38,316 nucleotides of DNA. Source: Bdellovibrio sp. (GTDB lineage Bacteria; Myxococcota; SpSt-1050). A program made the translations under genes and the position numbers. Where the stretch lies: positions 1 through 38,316 of the forward strand of contig DYEF01000073.1 in assembly GCA_020725805.1 (NCBI GenBank), written 5' to 3'. Position 1 is the first letter of the stretch. Each line of letters starts with the position of its first letter. Below the pieces are notes generated by a model. It ran no database searches. It was not told where the DNA came from and was given only the letters and a program-made list of their open reading frames with translations. This document shows, piece after piece, positions 28,099 to 36,547 of this stretch.

Positions 28099-28779
28099 TT
28101 ATTTATTTAACATTCTGACGGCAACAGGGTCTTTCTGACCTGCCCCCTCAAACCCTCTTGCCCTCAAAAGACAGGATTCACATCTCAGGCAGGGGATTTT
28201 ATCCGAACTGTAGCAGGACCAGGTATATTCATAGGGGACACCCATTTCAATCCCTTTTCTGACAATCTCTGCCTTTGACATACTGATAAGCGGAGCGACA
28301 ATTTTCAGTTCCGGCACCCTCGTTCCTCTTCTGACTGCCTTCTCGAAGTTTTCTATGAAAGAAATCCGGCAATCCGGATATCCCGACGAGTCAGCCTCAA
28401 CGGCACCGATATAGATATATTCCGCACCGAATCTGTCAGCCACAGCGGCAGCAACGGAGAGCATTATTCCGTTTCTGAAAGGGACATATGTGGAAGGTAT
28501 TCTGTCTTTCTTAAACGCCGGCAGGGGTATCTTTCCCTCACCCTTAATCAGCGTCGAGCCGCCGATCTGTCTGAGAAAATCCATATCGATTATAATCTTT
28601 TTCTTTACCCTGTAGTATCTGCTCAGTTTATTGAAACACCATAGTTCTCTCTTCTCGGTCCTCTGATGATAGTTGAAGTGAAGTGCAATAACAGAGTGTC
28701 TTTCAGCTGCAATTGCGAGTGTTGTCGCAGAATCCATTCCGCCCGAAAGAAGGACTACTGCCTTATCTCTCTTTCTCAT
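28099..28779 (-). CDS. queC: 7-cyano-7-deazaguanine synthase QueC
   Basis: QueC converts 7-carboxy-7-deazaguanine and ammonia to preQ0 with ATP, a step of queuosine biosynthesis. The 226-residue protein has the PP-loop SGGMDS (12-17), the YVPFRNGIMLS segment, the GAVEADSSGYPDCR motif, and the zinc cluster C189, C197, C200, C203. Its start overlaps the end of queE by 17 bases. Confidence 0.96.
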   Translation of the reverse strand: MRKRDKAVVLLSGGMDSATTLAIAAERHSVIALHFNYHQRTEKRELWCFNKLSRYYRVKKKIIIDMDFLRQIGGSTLIKGEGKIPLPAFKKDRIPSTYVPFRNGIMLSVAAAVADRFGAEYIYIGAVEADSSGYPDCRISFIENFEKAVRRGTRVPELKIVAPLISMSKAEIVRKGIEMGVPYEYTWSCYSSDKIPCLRCESCLLRARGFEGAGQKDPVAVRMLNK

Positions 28780-29401
28780 TTCCCCATATCCATCTGTGGA
28801 GGTTAGGATTGTATTTTACATTGAGATGCGCCTCGAGAATCCAGATAGCAAGTTCATTCGGTTTCAGATATCCGTCAGCAGGCGAGAAGAATATATTCTC
28901 TGTCTTTGAATCGATTTTGTATTCCCTAATCTTGTTTACAGACCATACAAAGTCCTTCTGAGAGGCTATAACAAACTTTACACAGTCCTTCGGCTTCAGA
29001 CAACCAATGTTCTCATACCTGTTGTAATCAGAATAGCCGCTGTCGGGCGTTTTGAGGTCCATAACGATAATTGCATCCGAACAATACCTTGAGATATCAA
29101 AACTGCCGTTCGTCTCGATAGAAAGCACAAATCCGTTACCGGTAATCATATTGCTCAGTTCAAGAGATTCCTTCTGCATCAGAGGTTCACCGCCGGTAAG
29201 CATTACATGTCTCCAGTCGAGTCTCTTTACCTCCCTTAATATCTCACCGATACTCATTTCCCTGCCATATTCAAGGGCATACTTCGTATCACAGTAGGAG
29301 CAGTTCATATTACATCCGGCAACCCTGATAATTGTAGTCGGAACTCCGGCAAGATAGGTCTCACCCTGAATACTCTGATATATTTCACATATCCTCATCA
29401 A
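28763..29401 (-). CDS. queE: 7-carboxy-7-deazaguanine synthase QueE (radical SAM)
   Basis: QueE is the radical-SAM enzyme that rearranges 6-carboxytetrahydropterin to 7-carboxy-7-deazaguanine. The 212-residue protein has SIQGE near the N-terminus, the 4Fe-4S cysteines C30-x3-C34-x2-C37, and the SAM-contacting MLTGGEPLMQ motif. Two adjacent ATG codons (29401, 29398) overlap the queD stop, so translation is coupled. The family is compact and this length is normal. Confidence 0.95.
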   Translation of the reverse strand: MMRICEIYQSIQGETYLAGVPTTIIRVAGCNMNCSYCDTKYALEYGREMSIGEILREVKRLDWRHVMLTGGEPLMQKESLELSNMITGNGFVLSIETNGSFDISRYCSDAIIVMDLKTPDSGYSDYNRYENIGCLKPKDCVKFVIASQKDFVWSVNKIREYKIDSKTENIFFSPADGYLKPNELAIWILEAHLNVKYNPNLHRWIWGNEKER

Positions 29402-29769
29402 TCCTCCTCATATCTGCAACAGGAGTCATCCGATTCCCATATAGTCACGGCAATCTTTTTCGCCCCCGATTCCAGAAGCCTCTTCTTCGACTCTGAATAA
29501 ATTATCATCGCTATATTCTCAGTGGTCGGATTTTTTGAGAAGAAGAGTTCGAGCCTGTTTAGTTCGGTATGGTCGAACTTCTCAATAACCTCTTTCAGTA
29601 TTCTTTTAAGGTCCTTGTAATCGATTGCAAGGCCTGTCTCATCCAGCCTGTCAAATCCCGCCTCCAGTTCAACCTTCCAGTTATGCCCGTGAAGGGCCTC
29701 GCACTTCCCCTTATAACCCCTCAGATAATGTGCCGCTGCAAAATCGTCTCTGACTCTCAGGTAAAACAT
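29398..29769 (-). CDS. queD: 6-carboxy-5,6,7,8-tetrahydropterin synthase QueD
   Basis: QueD turns 7,8-dihydroneopterin triphosphate into 6-carboxytetrahydropterin, the first committed step toward queuosine. The 123-residue protein has the zinc histidines H14, H27 and H29, the catalytic C23 in KCEALHGHNW, the FDHTELN motif, and PTTENIA near the end. It heads the queD-queE-queC operon. Upstream on the minus strand, two purine-rich ribosome-site-like stretches (AAGGAGG and GGGAGGA) lie in tandem before the ATG. folE and queF are not in this window. Confidence 0.95.
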   Translation of the reverse strand: MFYLRVRDDFAAAHYLRGYKGKCEALHGHNWKVELEAGFDRLDETGLAIDYKDLKRILKEVIEKFDHTELNRLELFFSKNPTTENIAMIIYSESKKRLLESGAKKIAVTIWESDDSCCRYEED

Positions 29770-30156
29770 CTTAAAAAATCCTCCCGCTACCTCCTTATAC
29801 TATAAACTTTTCTGTTTGTTCAAGATAATTCAGACAGAAGACTATGAAGACTATTTTATAGAATACTGATTATCTGCAATCTGCCTGATTCTCCGGAAAT
29901 TTTGGTTTGTCATATCGAACCAGAACTTATTTATCATTTTTCCAAAAAATCCGACCTTACCCCTGAAAAATGAAATTAGAAACAATTATAAACTTATAAA
30001 GCAACATAATAGATCCTGTCGCCATATTGCAAAACCTATAAAGTCCGGTCAAAAGAACGGTCCGGTTTGTATATTTAACACAATCTTAACATATACCTTA
30101 ACCAAAATTTAACAATCTGAATTATCACTGTCTGCGGCTTCAAAAAGGAGGTAGCT
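29770..30156. other. Divergent intergenic region between queD and pstS
   Basis: These 387 bases separate the leftward queD operon from the rightward pst operon. The pstS side contains four TTAACA-type Pho boxes (30075-30114) and an AAAAAGGAGG ribosome site. Farther left, GTCCGGT occurs twice in direct orientation at 30043-30049 and 30060-30066. The queD side is AT-rich; I saw no clear sigma-70 promoter and nothing matching the short preQ1 riboswitch consensus. No gene is evident. Confidence 0.65.
30075..30114 (+). promoter_or_regulatory. Pho box cluster upstream of pstS
   Basis: Four direct repeats are read: TTAACA (30075-30080), TTAACA (30086-30091), TTAACC (30098-30103) and TTAACA (30109-30114), spaced 11, 12 and 11 bases apart. 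TTAACA-like repeats on an 11-base period are the classical PhoP binding arrangement of Bacillus, and E. coli PhoB uses the same period. A weak -10-like TATCAC (30123-30128) follows. This predicts induction of the pst operon by phosphate starvation. Confidence 0.8.
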
Positions 30157-31188
30157 ATGAAGTCTTTTAGTGTGATTTCGTTATTACTTTTCCTGCTTGC
30201 GGGATTTAATCAGGCGTTTGCCGAGGACCTTACCGGTGCCGGTGCATCATTTCCCTATCCTCTCTACTCCAAAATGTTCAGTGAATACGGCAAGCAGAAT
30301 AAAATGAATATCAACTATCAGTCAATTGGCTCCGGCGGCGGAATCAAGCAGCTCCTCGCAAAGACCATTGACTTCGGGGGTTCGGATGCAATTATGTCGG
30401 ATGAACAGCTCTCAAAGGCACCCGGAAAGATTCTGCACATCCCGACCTGTCTCGGCGCCGTTGTCATCGTCTATAATCTGAATATCAAGGGCGAGCTAAA
30501 ACTCACCCCTGATATCATTGCAGATATATTCCTCGGCAAGATTACAAAGTGGAACGATGCCAGAATCGCAGACCTCAATAAGGATATCAAACTCCCCGAT
30601 GCAAATATCAGCGTGGTACACCGTTCGGATGGTTCAGGAACTTCGGCAATCTTCACAGACTATCTCTCAAAGGTCTCCTCGGAATGGAAAGAGAAGGTAG
30701 GGAGCGGGACATCGGTCAACTGGCCGGTAGGTCTCGGCGGCAAAGGTAATGAGGGTGTTGCCGGACTCGTAAAACAGGTCCCCAATTCAATAGGTTATGT
30801 AGAGCTTATATATGCCCTTCAGAACAAGATGAGCTATGCAACGATTCAGAACAAATCCGGGAAATTCATAAAACCGACTCTTGAGTCGACAAGCAAGGCA
30901 GCAGAGATAGCTATGCCGGATGATATGAGGGTCTCCTTAGCCGATACGGAATCACCGGACGGATATCCTATAGCAGGTTTTACATATATACTCGTCTATC
31001 AGGAGCAGAAATACGACAACAGGACAATCGATAAGGCAAAATCACTCTACAAACTCCTTAACTGGATGATTAACGACGGCCAGAAGTTTACAACACCGCT
31101 CCACTATGCCCCTCTGCCGGAGGCCGCAAAGACAAAGGCTCAGGCTCTCATCAAATCGATTACATTCGACGGAAAAGCCCTTGAATAA
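30157..31188 (+). CDS. pstS: Phosphate-binding periplasmic protein PstS
   Basis: PstS captures inorganic phosphate in the periplasm and delivers it to the PstCAB transporter. The 343-residue protein has a signal peptide with probable cleavage after AFA (residue 22), the mature N-terminus EDLTGAGASFPYPLY, the phosphate-contacting GSGGG segment, DFGGSDA, and HRSDGSGTSAIF. These residues match the E. coli type, without a lipobox. A strong AAGGAGG site precedes the ATG. It is the first gene of pstS-pstC-pstA-pstB-phoU. Confidence 0.97.
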   Translation: MKSFSVISLLLFLLAGFNQAFAEDLTGAGASFPYPLYSKMFSEYGKQNKMNINYQSIGSGGGIKQLLAKTIDFGGSDAIMSDEQLSKAPGKILHIPTCLGAVVIVYNLNIKGELKLTPDIIADIFLGKITKWNDARIADLNKDIKLPDANISVVHRSDGSGTSAIFTDYLSKVSSEWKEKVGSGTSVNWPVGLGGKGNEGVAGLVKQVPNSIGYVELIYALQNKMSYATIQNKSGKFIKPTLESTSKAAEIAMPDDMRVSLADTESPDGYPIAGFTYILVYQEQKYDNRTIDKAKSLYKLLNWMINDGQKFTTPLHYAPLPEAAKTKAQALIKSITFDGKALE

Positions 31189-31197
31189 ACAGGCTCT

Positions 31198-32088
31198 ATG
31201 AGTCATTTTTTTTCAAAAGAGAGAAGGAGTGAAACCATTTTCAGGTGGCTCCTTCTCTCTTCATCTTTTCTGATTATACTAATCATTTTCTCCATCGCCC
31301 TGACGCTGGTCATTGAATCATTCCCTTCTATAAAACACAACGGGCTTTCACTCCTGACAGGGGACATTTGGGACCCCGTCTCCGAGAAATACAGCGTGCT
31401 GCCGTTCATTGTCGGCACATTCATCACCTCGATACTCGCCCTCATAATCTCAATACCCTTTTCAATTGCCGCATCACTCTACCTCGGCGAATATGCAGAG
31501 GGCAAAAGGTCCAGCATAATAATCAAATCCGTTCTCGACCTGCTCGCGGGAATCCCCTCAATCATATACGGTTTCTGGGGTCTTATGGTCCTCGTCCCGG
31601 TAGTCAGAAAATTCGAGGAAATACTCGGGATTCCGCCTCTCGGGATAGGTATCTTCACCGCATCTCTCATTCTTTCCATTATGATTATCCCGTACACGAC
31701 ATCGATAGCCAGAGAGGTAATAAGACTCGTTCCGCAGGATATAAAGGAGGCAGCCTATTCGCTCGGTGCAACAAGATTCGAGGTAATAAGGGATATCGTT
31801 ATTCCTTATGCAAAATCGGGGATCTTTGCGGGCATTCTCCTCTCATTCGGCAGAGCATTCGGTGAGACAATGGCGGTCACAATGGTAATCGGAAATGCAA
31901 ACTATATCCCCAAAAGTCTTTTTGCCCCTGCCAATACTATGGCAAGCGTTATTGCAAACGAGTTTGCGGAGGCGACATCAGACCTCTACCTCTCGACACT
32001 CGTAAGTCTCGGTCTCGTCCTGCTAATTACATCTCTCGTGGTCAACTCGATTGGCAGGTTTATCATCACCAGATTTTATGTGAAGTAA
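31198..32088 (+). CDS. pstC: Phosphate ABC transporter permease PstC
   Basis: PstC is one of the two inner-membrane subunits of the high-affinity phosphate transporter. The 296-residue protein has about six hydrophobic helices, the LLAGIPSIIYGFWGL segment, and the binding-protein-dependent permease loop EAAYSLGATRFEVIRDIVIP that docks to PstB, followed by GRAFGETMAV. It starts nine bases after pstS with only a weak ribosome site, so it probably relies on coupling. Confidence 0.95.
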   Translation: MSHFFSKERRSETIFRWLLLSSSFLIILIIFSIALTLVIESFPSIKHNGLSLLTGDIWDPVSEKYSVLPFIVGTFITSILALIISIPFSIAASLYLGEYAEGKRSSIIIKSVLDLLAGIPSIIYGFWGLMVLVPVVRKFEEILGIPPLGIGIFTASLILSIMIIPYTTSIAREVIRLVPQDIKEAAYSLGATRFEVIRDIVIPYAKSGIFAGILLSFGRAFGETMAVTMVIGNANYIPKSLFAPANTMASVIANEFAEATSDLYLSTLVSLGLVLLITSLVVNSIGRFIITRFYVK

Positions 32089-32095
32089 GACAGAT

Positions 32096-32947
32096 ATGAA
32101 CGATTTTCCGGCATACAGAAGAAGAGAAATTACAGACAAGATAGTCAGGATAGCAATATACATTACAACGTTTACGATATTAATACCGCTTTTGCTGATA
32201 TTCGGCTTCATAATAAAAAACGGTATCAGCAATATATCGGTCGGTTTTCTTATAAATAATCCTGTGCCCGTAGGAGAGGAAGGCGGAGGAATTCTGAATG
32301 CCATACTCGGGACATTTATTCTGATAATACTATCATCACTGATTGCAGTACCTTTCGGGATAACGGCCGGAATCTTTCTCTCGGAGAACAGCAATAAAAA
32401 ATACGCCCAGTATATAAGCACACTCGTCGATGTCTTTCAGGGAATACCGTCAATAGTGCTCGGTATTGTGGCTTACGTATGGATTGTGCTTCCGCTTAAG
32501 AAATTCTCTGCTATCTCCGGCGCAGTTGCACTCAGTATTATGATGCTGCCCACAATAATCAAGGCAACCGAAGAGACCCTCAAGATGATTCCCTATACAC
32601 TGAAAGAGGCGGCCTACTCTTTGGGTGTACCCTATCACCGCACCATTCTCAAGGTCATTCTCCCCGCAGCACTCTCAGGGATTCTCTCGGGAACACTCGT
32701 ATCTATAGGAAGAATATCGGGAGAGACCGCACCTCTCTTATTTACTGCATTCGGAAGCAATATTCTCGAACTGAACATATTCAAGCCGATGAATTCACTC
32801 CCGCTTCTGATCTACAACTATGCCAAGAGCCCCTATCCGGAGTGGCACGAACTCGCATGGGCCGCCTCTTTTGTACTGATAACAATCGTATTTATATTCA
32901 ATCTTCTTGCAAGTATCGGAGAGAAAAAATGGAAGATCAAGTTTTAA
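32096..32947 (+). CDS. pstA: Phosphate ABC transporter permease PstA
   Basis: PstA pairs with PstC to form the membrane channel of the phosphate transporter. The 283-residue protein has six predicted helices, the VFQGIPSIVLGIVAY segment and the permease coupling loop KEAAYSLGVPYHRTILKVIL, then GRISGETAPLL. It lies seven bases after pstC, and its last 19 bases overlap the start of pstB. Confidence 0.95.
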   Translation: MNDFPAYRRREITDKIVRIAIYITTFTILIPLLLIFGFIIKNGISNISVGFLINNPVPVGEEGGGILNAILGTFILIILSSLIAVPFGITAGIFLSENSNKKYAQYISTLVDVFQGIPSIVLGIVAYVWIVLPLKKFSAISGAVALSIMMLPTIIKATEETLKMIPYTLKEAAYSLGVPYHRTILKVILPAALSGILSGTLVSIGRISGETAPLLFTAFGSNILELNIFKPMNSLPLLIYNYAKSPYPEWHELAWAASFVLITIVFIFNLLASIGEKKWKIKF

Positions 32948-33687
32948 GCATCCGCAATCTGAATGCATATTTCGGGGATTTCCACGCAGTCAAGAATGTG
33001 AGTATGAAGGTCTACAAGAACACAATAACTGCGATTATGGGTCCGTCCGGCTGCGGGAAGACGACGCTTATCAGATGTGTCAACAGGCTTCACGAACTGA
33101 CCGAAGGGGCATATACAACAGGCGAGATATTCCTGCGGAACAACAATATATTATCGATGAACCCCATTGTCATCCGCCGCCAGATTGGTATGGTTTTTCA
33201 GAAGCCGAACCCGTTCCCTACAATGAGTATATACGACAATGTTGTTGCAGGATACAAAATAAACGGAATTAAGATAGATAAGACAGAAATGGATGCAATA
33301 GTGGAGTCGTCTCTCAAAAAGGCAGTTCTGTGGGACGAGGTAAAGGATAAACTCAGGCAGAAGGGAGTCTTTCTCTCAGGGGGGCAGCAACAGAGACTCT
33401 GTATCGCACGGGCAATAGCAATGAAGCCCGAGATAATACTTCTTGACGAACCCACATCCGCACTCGACCCGAAATCGACTCTCAAGATCGAAGAACTGCT
33501 CGAGGAACTCAAGAAAGACGTAACCATACTTATCGTCACACACAATATTGCACAGGCAGCAAGGATATCGGATTATACTGCATTTATGTATCTTGGAGAG
33601 CTTATCGAATACGACAAATCCGACAAGATGTTTACAAGTCCTTCTGACCCGAAGACAAACGAATACCTGAAAGGTTGTTTTGGATAA
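32929..33687 (+). CDS. pstB: Phosphate ABC transporter ATP-binding protein PstB
   Basis: PstB is the ATPase that powers phosphate uptake through PstCA. The 252-residue protein has Walker A GPSGCGKTT (38-46), the Q-loop MVFQKPNPFP typical of PstB, the signature LSGGQQQR, Walker B IILLDEPTSALDP, and the switch histidine in VTHNIAQA. The frame is open back to 32842, but I chose the ATG at 32929, which has GGAGAG before it and matches the usual PstB N-terminus. Confidence 0.97.
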   Translation: MEDQVLSIRNLNAYFGDFHAVKNVSMKVYKNTITAIMGPSGCGKTTLIRCVNRLHELTEGAYTTGEIFLRNNNILSMNPIVIRRQIGMVFQKPNPFPTMSIYDNVVAGYKINGIKIDKTEMDAIVESSLKKAVLWDEVKDKLRQKGVFLSGGQQQRLCIARAIAMKPEIILLDEPTSALDPKSTLKIEELLEELKKDVTILIVTHNIAQAARISDYTAFMYLGELIEYDKSDKMFTSPSDPKTNEYLKGCFG

Positions 33688-33698
33688 AGGAGAGGAAT

Positions 33699-34376
33699 AT
33701 GCTTGAAAGTGCAATCAATGAAATCAAACAGAGAATAGTAGAATATTCCATATTCGCTGAGACGATGATCGAGAAATCCATCAAGGGACTTCTGGAAAAG
33801 GACAGAGGCCTGCTGGAACAGATAATCAGCGAAGATGAGAATCAGGCAAACAGACGGGAGATCGAAATCGAGAATCAGGGGGTCTCGATAATTGCCCGTT
33901 TTTCCCCAAAGGCAAAGGAACTCAGAACAATACTTATGATATTAAAAATGAATAACGACCTCGAGAGAATCTGTGACCACGCAGTTGATATTTCTGAGAG
34001 TTCACTCTATTTGATAGAAAAACCACAATTAAAACCATTTATCGATATACCAAGAATGGCTACACTCACAATGCAGATGCTCTCAGAGGCGATAGATTCA
34101 TTTATAGAAGAAGATCCTATGAAGGCAAATGAAGTACTAAAAAAAGATGATATCATTGACGATTTTAGAGATCAAATCTTACGAGAGCTGGTTACATATA
34201 TGTCCACGGATATGAATACTATAGAGAGAGCACTCAGAATTCTCAATATTGCAAGACACCTCGAGAGGATTGCAGACCTATCAACAAACATATGCGAAGA
34301 TGTAATATATATGGTCGAGGGGAGAAATATCAAGCATCACTTCTCATTATCAAAAGAGAAACCGGAAGAGGATTAA
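33699..34376 (+). CDS. phoU: Phosphate transport regulator PhoU
   Basis: PhoU is the cytoplasmic helical protein that couples PstB to the PhoR sensor and restrains the Pho response. The 225-residue all-helical protein has two PhoU three-helix repeats, each with the metal-binding E/D-x3-D signature: NNDLERICDHAVDI in the first and ARHLERIADLSTNICED in the second. AAAGGAGAGG precedes the ATG at 33699, so the upstream ATG at 33675 is rejected. It ends the pst operon; no phoR/phoB genes follow. Confidence 0.96.
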   Translation: MLESAINEIKQRIVEYSIFAETMIEKSIKGLLEKDRGLLEQIISEDENQANRREIEIENQGVSIIARFSPKAKELRTILMILKMNNDLERICDHAVDISESSLYLIEKPQLKPFIDIPRMATLTMQMLSEAIDSFIEEDPMKANEVLKKDDIIDDFRDQILRELVTYMSTDMNTIERALRILNIARHLERIADLSTNICEDVIYMVEGRNIKHHFSLSKEKPEED

Positions 34377-34406
34377 AATCTTTATTGTATGTTCTCTGAG
34401 TTAAAA

Positions 34407-34470
34407 CCACCTTTACCAGTTTTATCAGTTGTAGTATAACCCTGTCTCTTCTATAAAGTATTGTCCAATA
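34407..34470 (-). pseudogene. Decayed Rhs core fragment next to phoU
   Basis: Read on the minus strand from 34466, codons give GQYFIEETGLYYN followed at once by a TGA (34427-34425). This is the same peptide that begins the core piece of the three intact Rhs fragments to the right. Beyond the stop, similarity resumes as ACTGGTAAAGGTGG, matching the core CTGGTGGAGGTGG. No open frame or start remains. It is a remnant of a fourth copy and marks the left edge of the Rhs array. Confidence 0.8.
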
Positions 34471-34490
34471 AATTGTGTCATTAACACATT

Positions 34491-35543
34491 TTACCTAATA
34501 ACTGTACCAGCATTTATATCCTTTTTAATTCCATCTAAAATAATTTTATCTTCTATACTCATTAGCTCTTTCTTGCAAAAATATGAATGTGTTAAAATAT
34601 TAAATAAATCATTTAACAAATAAGATCCTATCCCTTCATTATAACTATCTGTCTGGAAAAATGCCAATATCTCTTTAATCTGTGGGTCATATAAATACAA
34701 CTTCACAGAAGGACATACATTTCTTTCAATATTCTTAATATAATATAAGCTTTCGTTCTCTATATCCCTGTGAGAAAAAATAAACTCTAGTTTACTATCA
34801 ATAATATTCTTAATCCTATTGTCCATATAGCATTTATGTTTTATTCCTTTGTTAAGATCAAATATTTCATAACATAGATCAAAGAAATTAATCCTTAATA
34901 TTTCTATTTCCGGCGATAGAGTATCTTCAACCTCTTTTATTAAATATAATCCATTAAAATCATACAAAGTATTAATACATTCATTTTGATGCATTTCATT
35001 ATTAATATGAGAACCAATTTCCTCCTTTATAAAAAATAATTCAGGAATATTCATAAAATAATTAAGTTTTTCATAATACATAAGATTCGCTAATTCTTTA
35101 TCATTCTCAAAATCTCTACAATACTCATATTCCCATATATTATTAATTATCAACAATGGATAGGAATTCACATATTTATTTAGGTTTGAGATGCTGTCCA
35201 TACAGGCACATATAGACTTTGAGTCAAAGACAACAACACTTTTTGTAAGACATAAATCAATACCATATACATATCTCTCAGCCTCCTTAATACAGGAGTT
35301 TTTATCGATAAAATCACTCTTACTTAACATTTCTTCTAGCCAAAGACTACCTTCCTTGTCTATCTCACATAAAATAGTCTTATCATTCGAATATCTCTTA
35401 TAGTAATATTGATTCTTAGAACCTATACAAAATTCATAAACATAATATTGATGTCCTACTTCATCTAGAACATAGAAGCAAGATGTTTCCCCTATATTAA
35501 CCTGAGCAAATAATGCTATTAAGAAAATTGAATTCATATACAT
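34491..35543 (-). CDS. Uncharacterised protein, candidate immunity to the metalloprotease tip
   Basis: I do not recognise this 350-residue protein. It has a hydrophobic N-terminus (MNSIFLIALFAQVNIG) that looks like a short export signal or membrane anchor. A long acidic, Asn/Tyr/Ile-rich sequence with scattered cysteines follows, with no obvious catalytic motif. It begins 11 bases after the stop of the HEIAH tip gene, in the position where Rhs immunity genes occur; ATG codons lie at 35543 and 35537. Its base composition is strongly AT-rich, unlike phoU next to it. The immunity role is inferred only from position and predicted location. Confidence 0.5.
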   Translation of the reverse strand: MYMNSIFLIALFAQVNIGETSCFYVLDEVGHQYYVYEFCIGSKNQYYYKRYSNDKTILCEIDKEGSLWLEEMLSKSDFIDKNSCIKEAERYVYGIDLCLTKSVVVFDSKSICACMDSISNLNKYVNSYPLLIINNIWEYEYCRDFENDKELANLMYYEKLNYFMNIPELFFIKEEIGSHINNEMHQNECINTLYDFNGLYLIKEVEDTLSPEIEILRINFFDLCYEIFDLNKGIKHKCYMDNRIKNIIDSKLEFIFSHRDIENESLYYIKNIERNVCPSVKLYLYDPQIKEILAFFQTDSYNEGIGSYLLNDLFNILTHSYFCKKELMSIEDKIILDGIKKDINAGTVIR

Positions 35544-35554
35544 CTACCTGGATT

Positions 35555-36097
35555 CTATCTGGATCTACAACAATAAGGTATATGCTCATCTGCCCACCTA
35601 TCAGCATCAGAATCACTTGAAATATTTAATACGGCATGAGCAATTTCGTGAAGTACAGTATAACAAGTATATTTACAATTCCCTCTTTCGTTATTAGTTA
35701 TTACTATACTATATGAACCAACTTCTGTATAACCACAACATTTACCTTCCCCTGAAGGACAACCAACACCTATTGAGTCACATTTCCAATATATAGTCTT
35801 AGCATAATTAGAGGTATTATCATCTCCATATAAATAAATACACAACAAGCAGTGATTTACATTCTTACATCTTAACCCTTTGGGATCAATATTATATATA
35901 GGGTTACCATGTACGTAGCTGCAACAATTAGGATATATAAGCTTTAAATCAAAATCCTCATTAAGAAGAATTTTATCAAATTCCACATACCTCCCCACCT
36001 CCCTCTCATACCACCTCCACCAGTTGTAGTATAACCCTGTCTCTTCTATGTAATATTGTCCAGGGAAGCGGAAATTATTTATTGTTCTCTCGACCAT
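35555..36097 (-). CDS. Orphan Rhs tip: short core piece plus HEIAH zinc-protease-like toxin
   Basis: This 180-residue frame starts inside the Rhs core (VERTINNFRFPGQYYIEET, residues 2-20) and keeps the GLYYNWWRWYEREVGRY core strand. The core ends with YVHGNPIYNIDPKG (61-74). The following unique tip (75-180) has eleven-plus cysteines and H150-E-I-A-H154, with acidic residues downstream in SDADRWADEH (162-172) as possible third zinc ligands. This is the arrangement of a zincin-type peptidase toxin. It lacks the Rhs body, signal and transport domains, so it is a displaced C-terminal module. It is followed at once by a candidate immunity gene. Confidence 0.72.
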   Translation of the reverse strand: MVERTINNFRFPGQYYIEETGLYYNWWRWYEREVGRYVEFDKILLNEDFDLKLIYPNCCSYVHGNPIYNIDPKGLRCKNVNHCLLCIYLYGDDNTSNYAKTIYWKCDSIGVGCPSGEGKCCGYTEVGSYSIVITNNERGNCKYTCYTVLHEIAHAVLNISSDSDADRWADEHIPYCCRSR

Positions 36098-36127
36098 TAG
36101 AACAAGTTTCTAACTGACACTGAGTGT

Positions 36128-36517
36128 TTAACTCTTACCTTCTTTATTTTTGAAAAAGAAATATACACTCTTAGTAACAACTAATAAAACCAAGAAGAGA
36201 ATTATACATGATAATAGTATTATAAATTTAAGTGATACCTCACCATTTAAGTAATTGAAAAACATACTTATTATTAGGAAAAAAAAGAAAATTAAAGAAT
36301 TTATTAAAAGTATTGAAATAATAGCATAATTTTTTAATGGTAAAAACCCCCATATAATTCCTACACTAAACATAAATACATGGAAACTTATTAGCAACTT
36401 AAAGTCAAACTTAAATATGAAATTAAGAATAATTATTATTGAGGATGTAATAATAAAAGATATTATCAGTACAATACCTCTTATTTGTATTTCTTTTCTT
36501 ACCTCATCGTTTATCAT
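36128..36517 (-). CDS. Four-helix membrane protein, candidate immunity to the second Cys-rich tip
   Basis: This 129-residue protein consists almost wholly of four hydrophobic helices with short polar links, beginning MINDEVRKEIQIRG. The ATG at 36517 has GGAGGA seven bases before it and is preferred over one at 36532. It starts 30 bases after the tip gene at 36548-37003 and before the next orphan tip. I recognise no family. A polytopic partner placed directly after a toxin module fits immunity against a membrane-acting toxin; this is inference. Confidence 0.5.
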   Translation of the reverse strand: MINDEVRKEIQIRGIVLIISFIITSSIIIILNFIFKFDFKLLISFHVFMFSVGIIWGFLPLKNYAIISILLINSLIFFFFLIISMFFNYLNGEVSLKFIILLSCIILFLVLLVVTKSVYFFFKNKEGKS

Positions 36518-36547
36518 ACAATATTCCTCCATCTCAATAAATACTGA

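Noticed and set aside
29770-29880. Possible preQ1 riboswitch upstream of queD
   Set aside because: No match to the short preQ1 aptamer (hairpin followed by an A-rich tail pairing) could be found. The region shows only AT-rich DNA and two purine-rich ribosome-site-like stretches.
36098-36127. ACACTGAGTGT palindrome as a terminator
   Set aside because: The stem is only five bases with a one-base centre and no T run. It is too weak to call.
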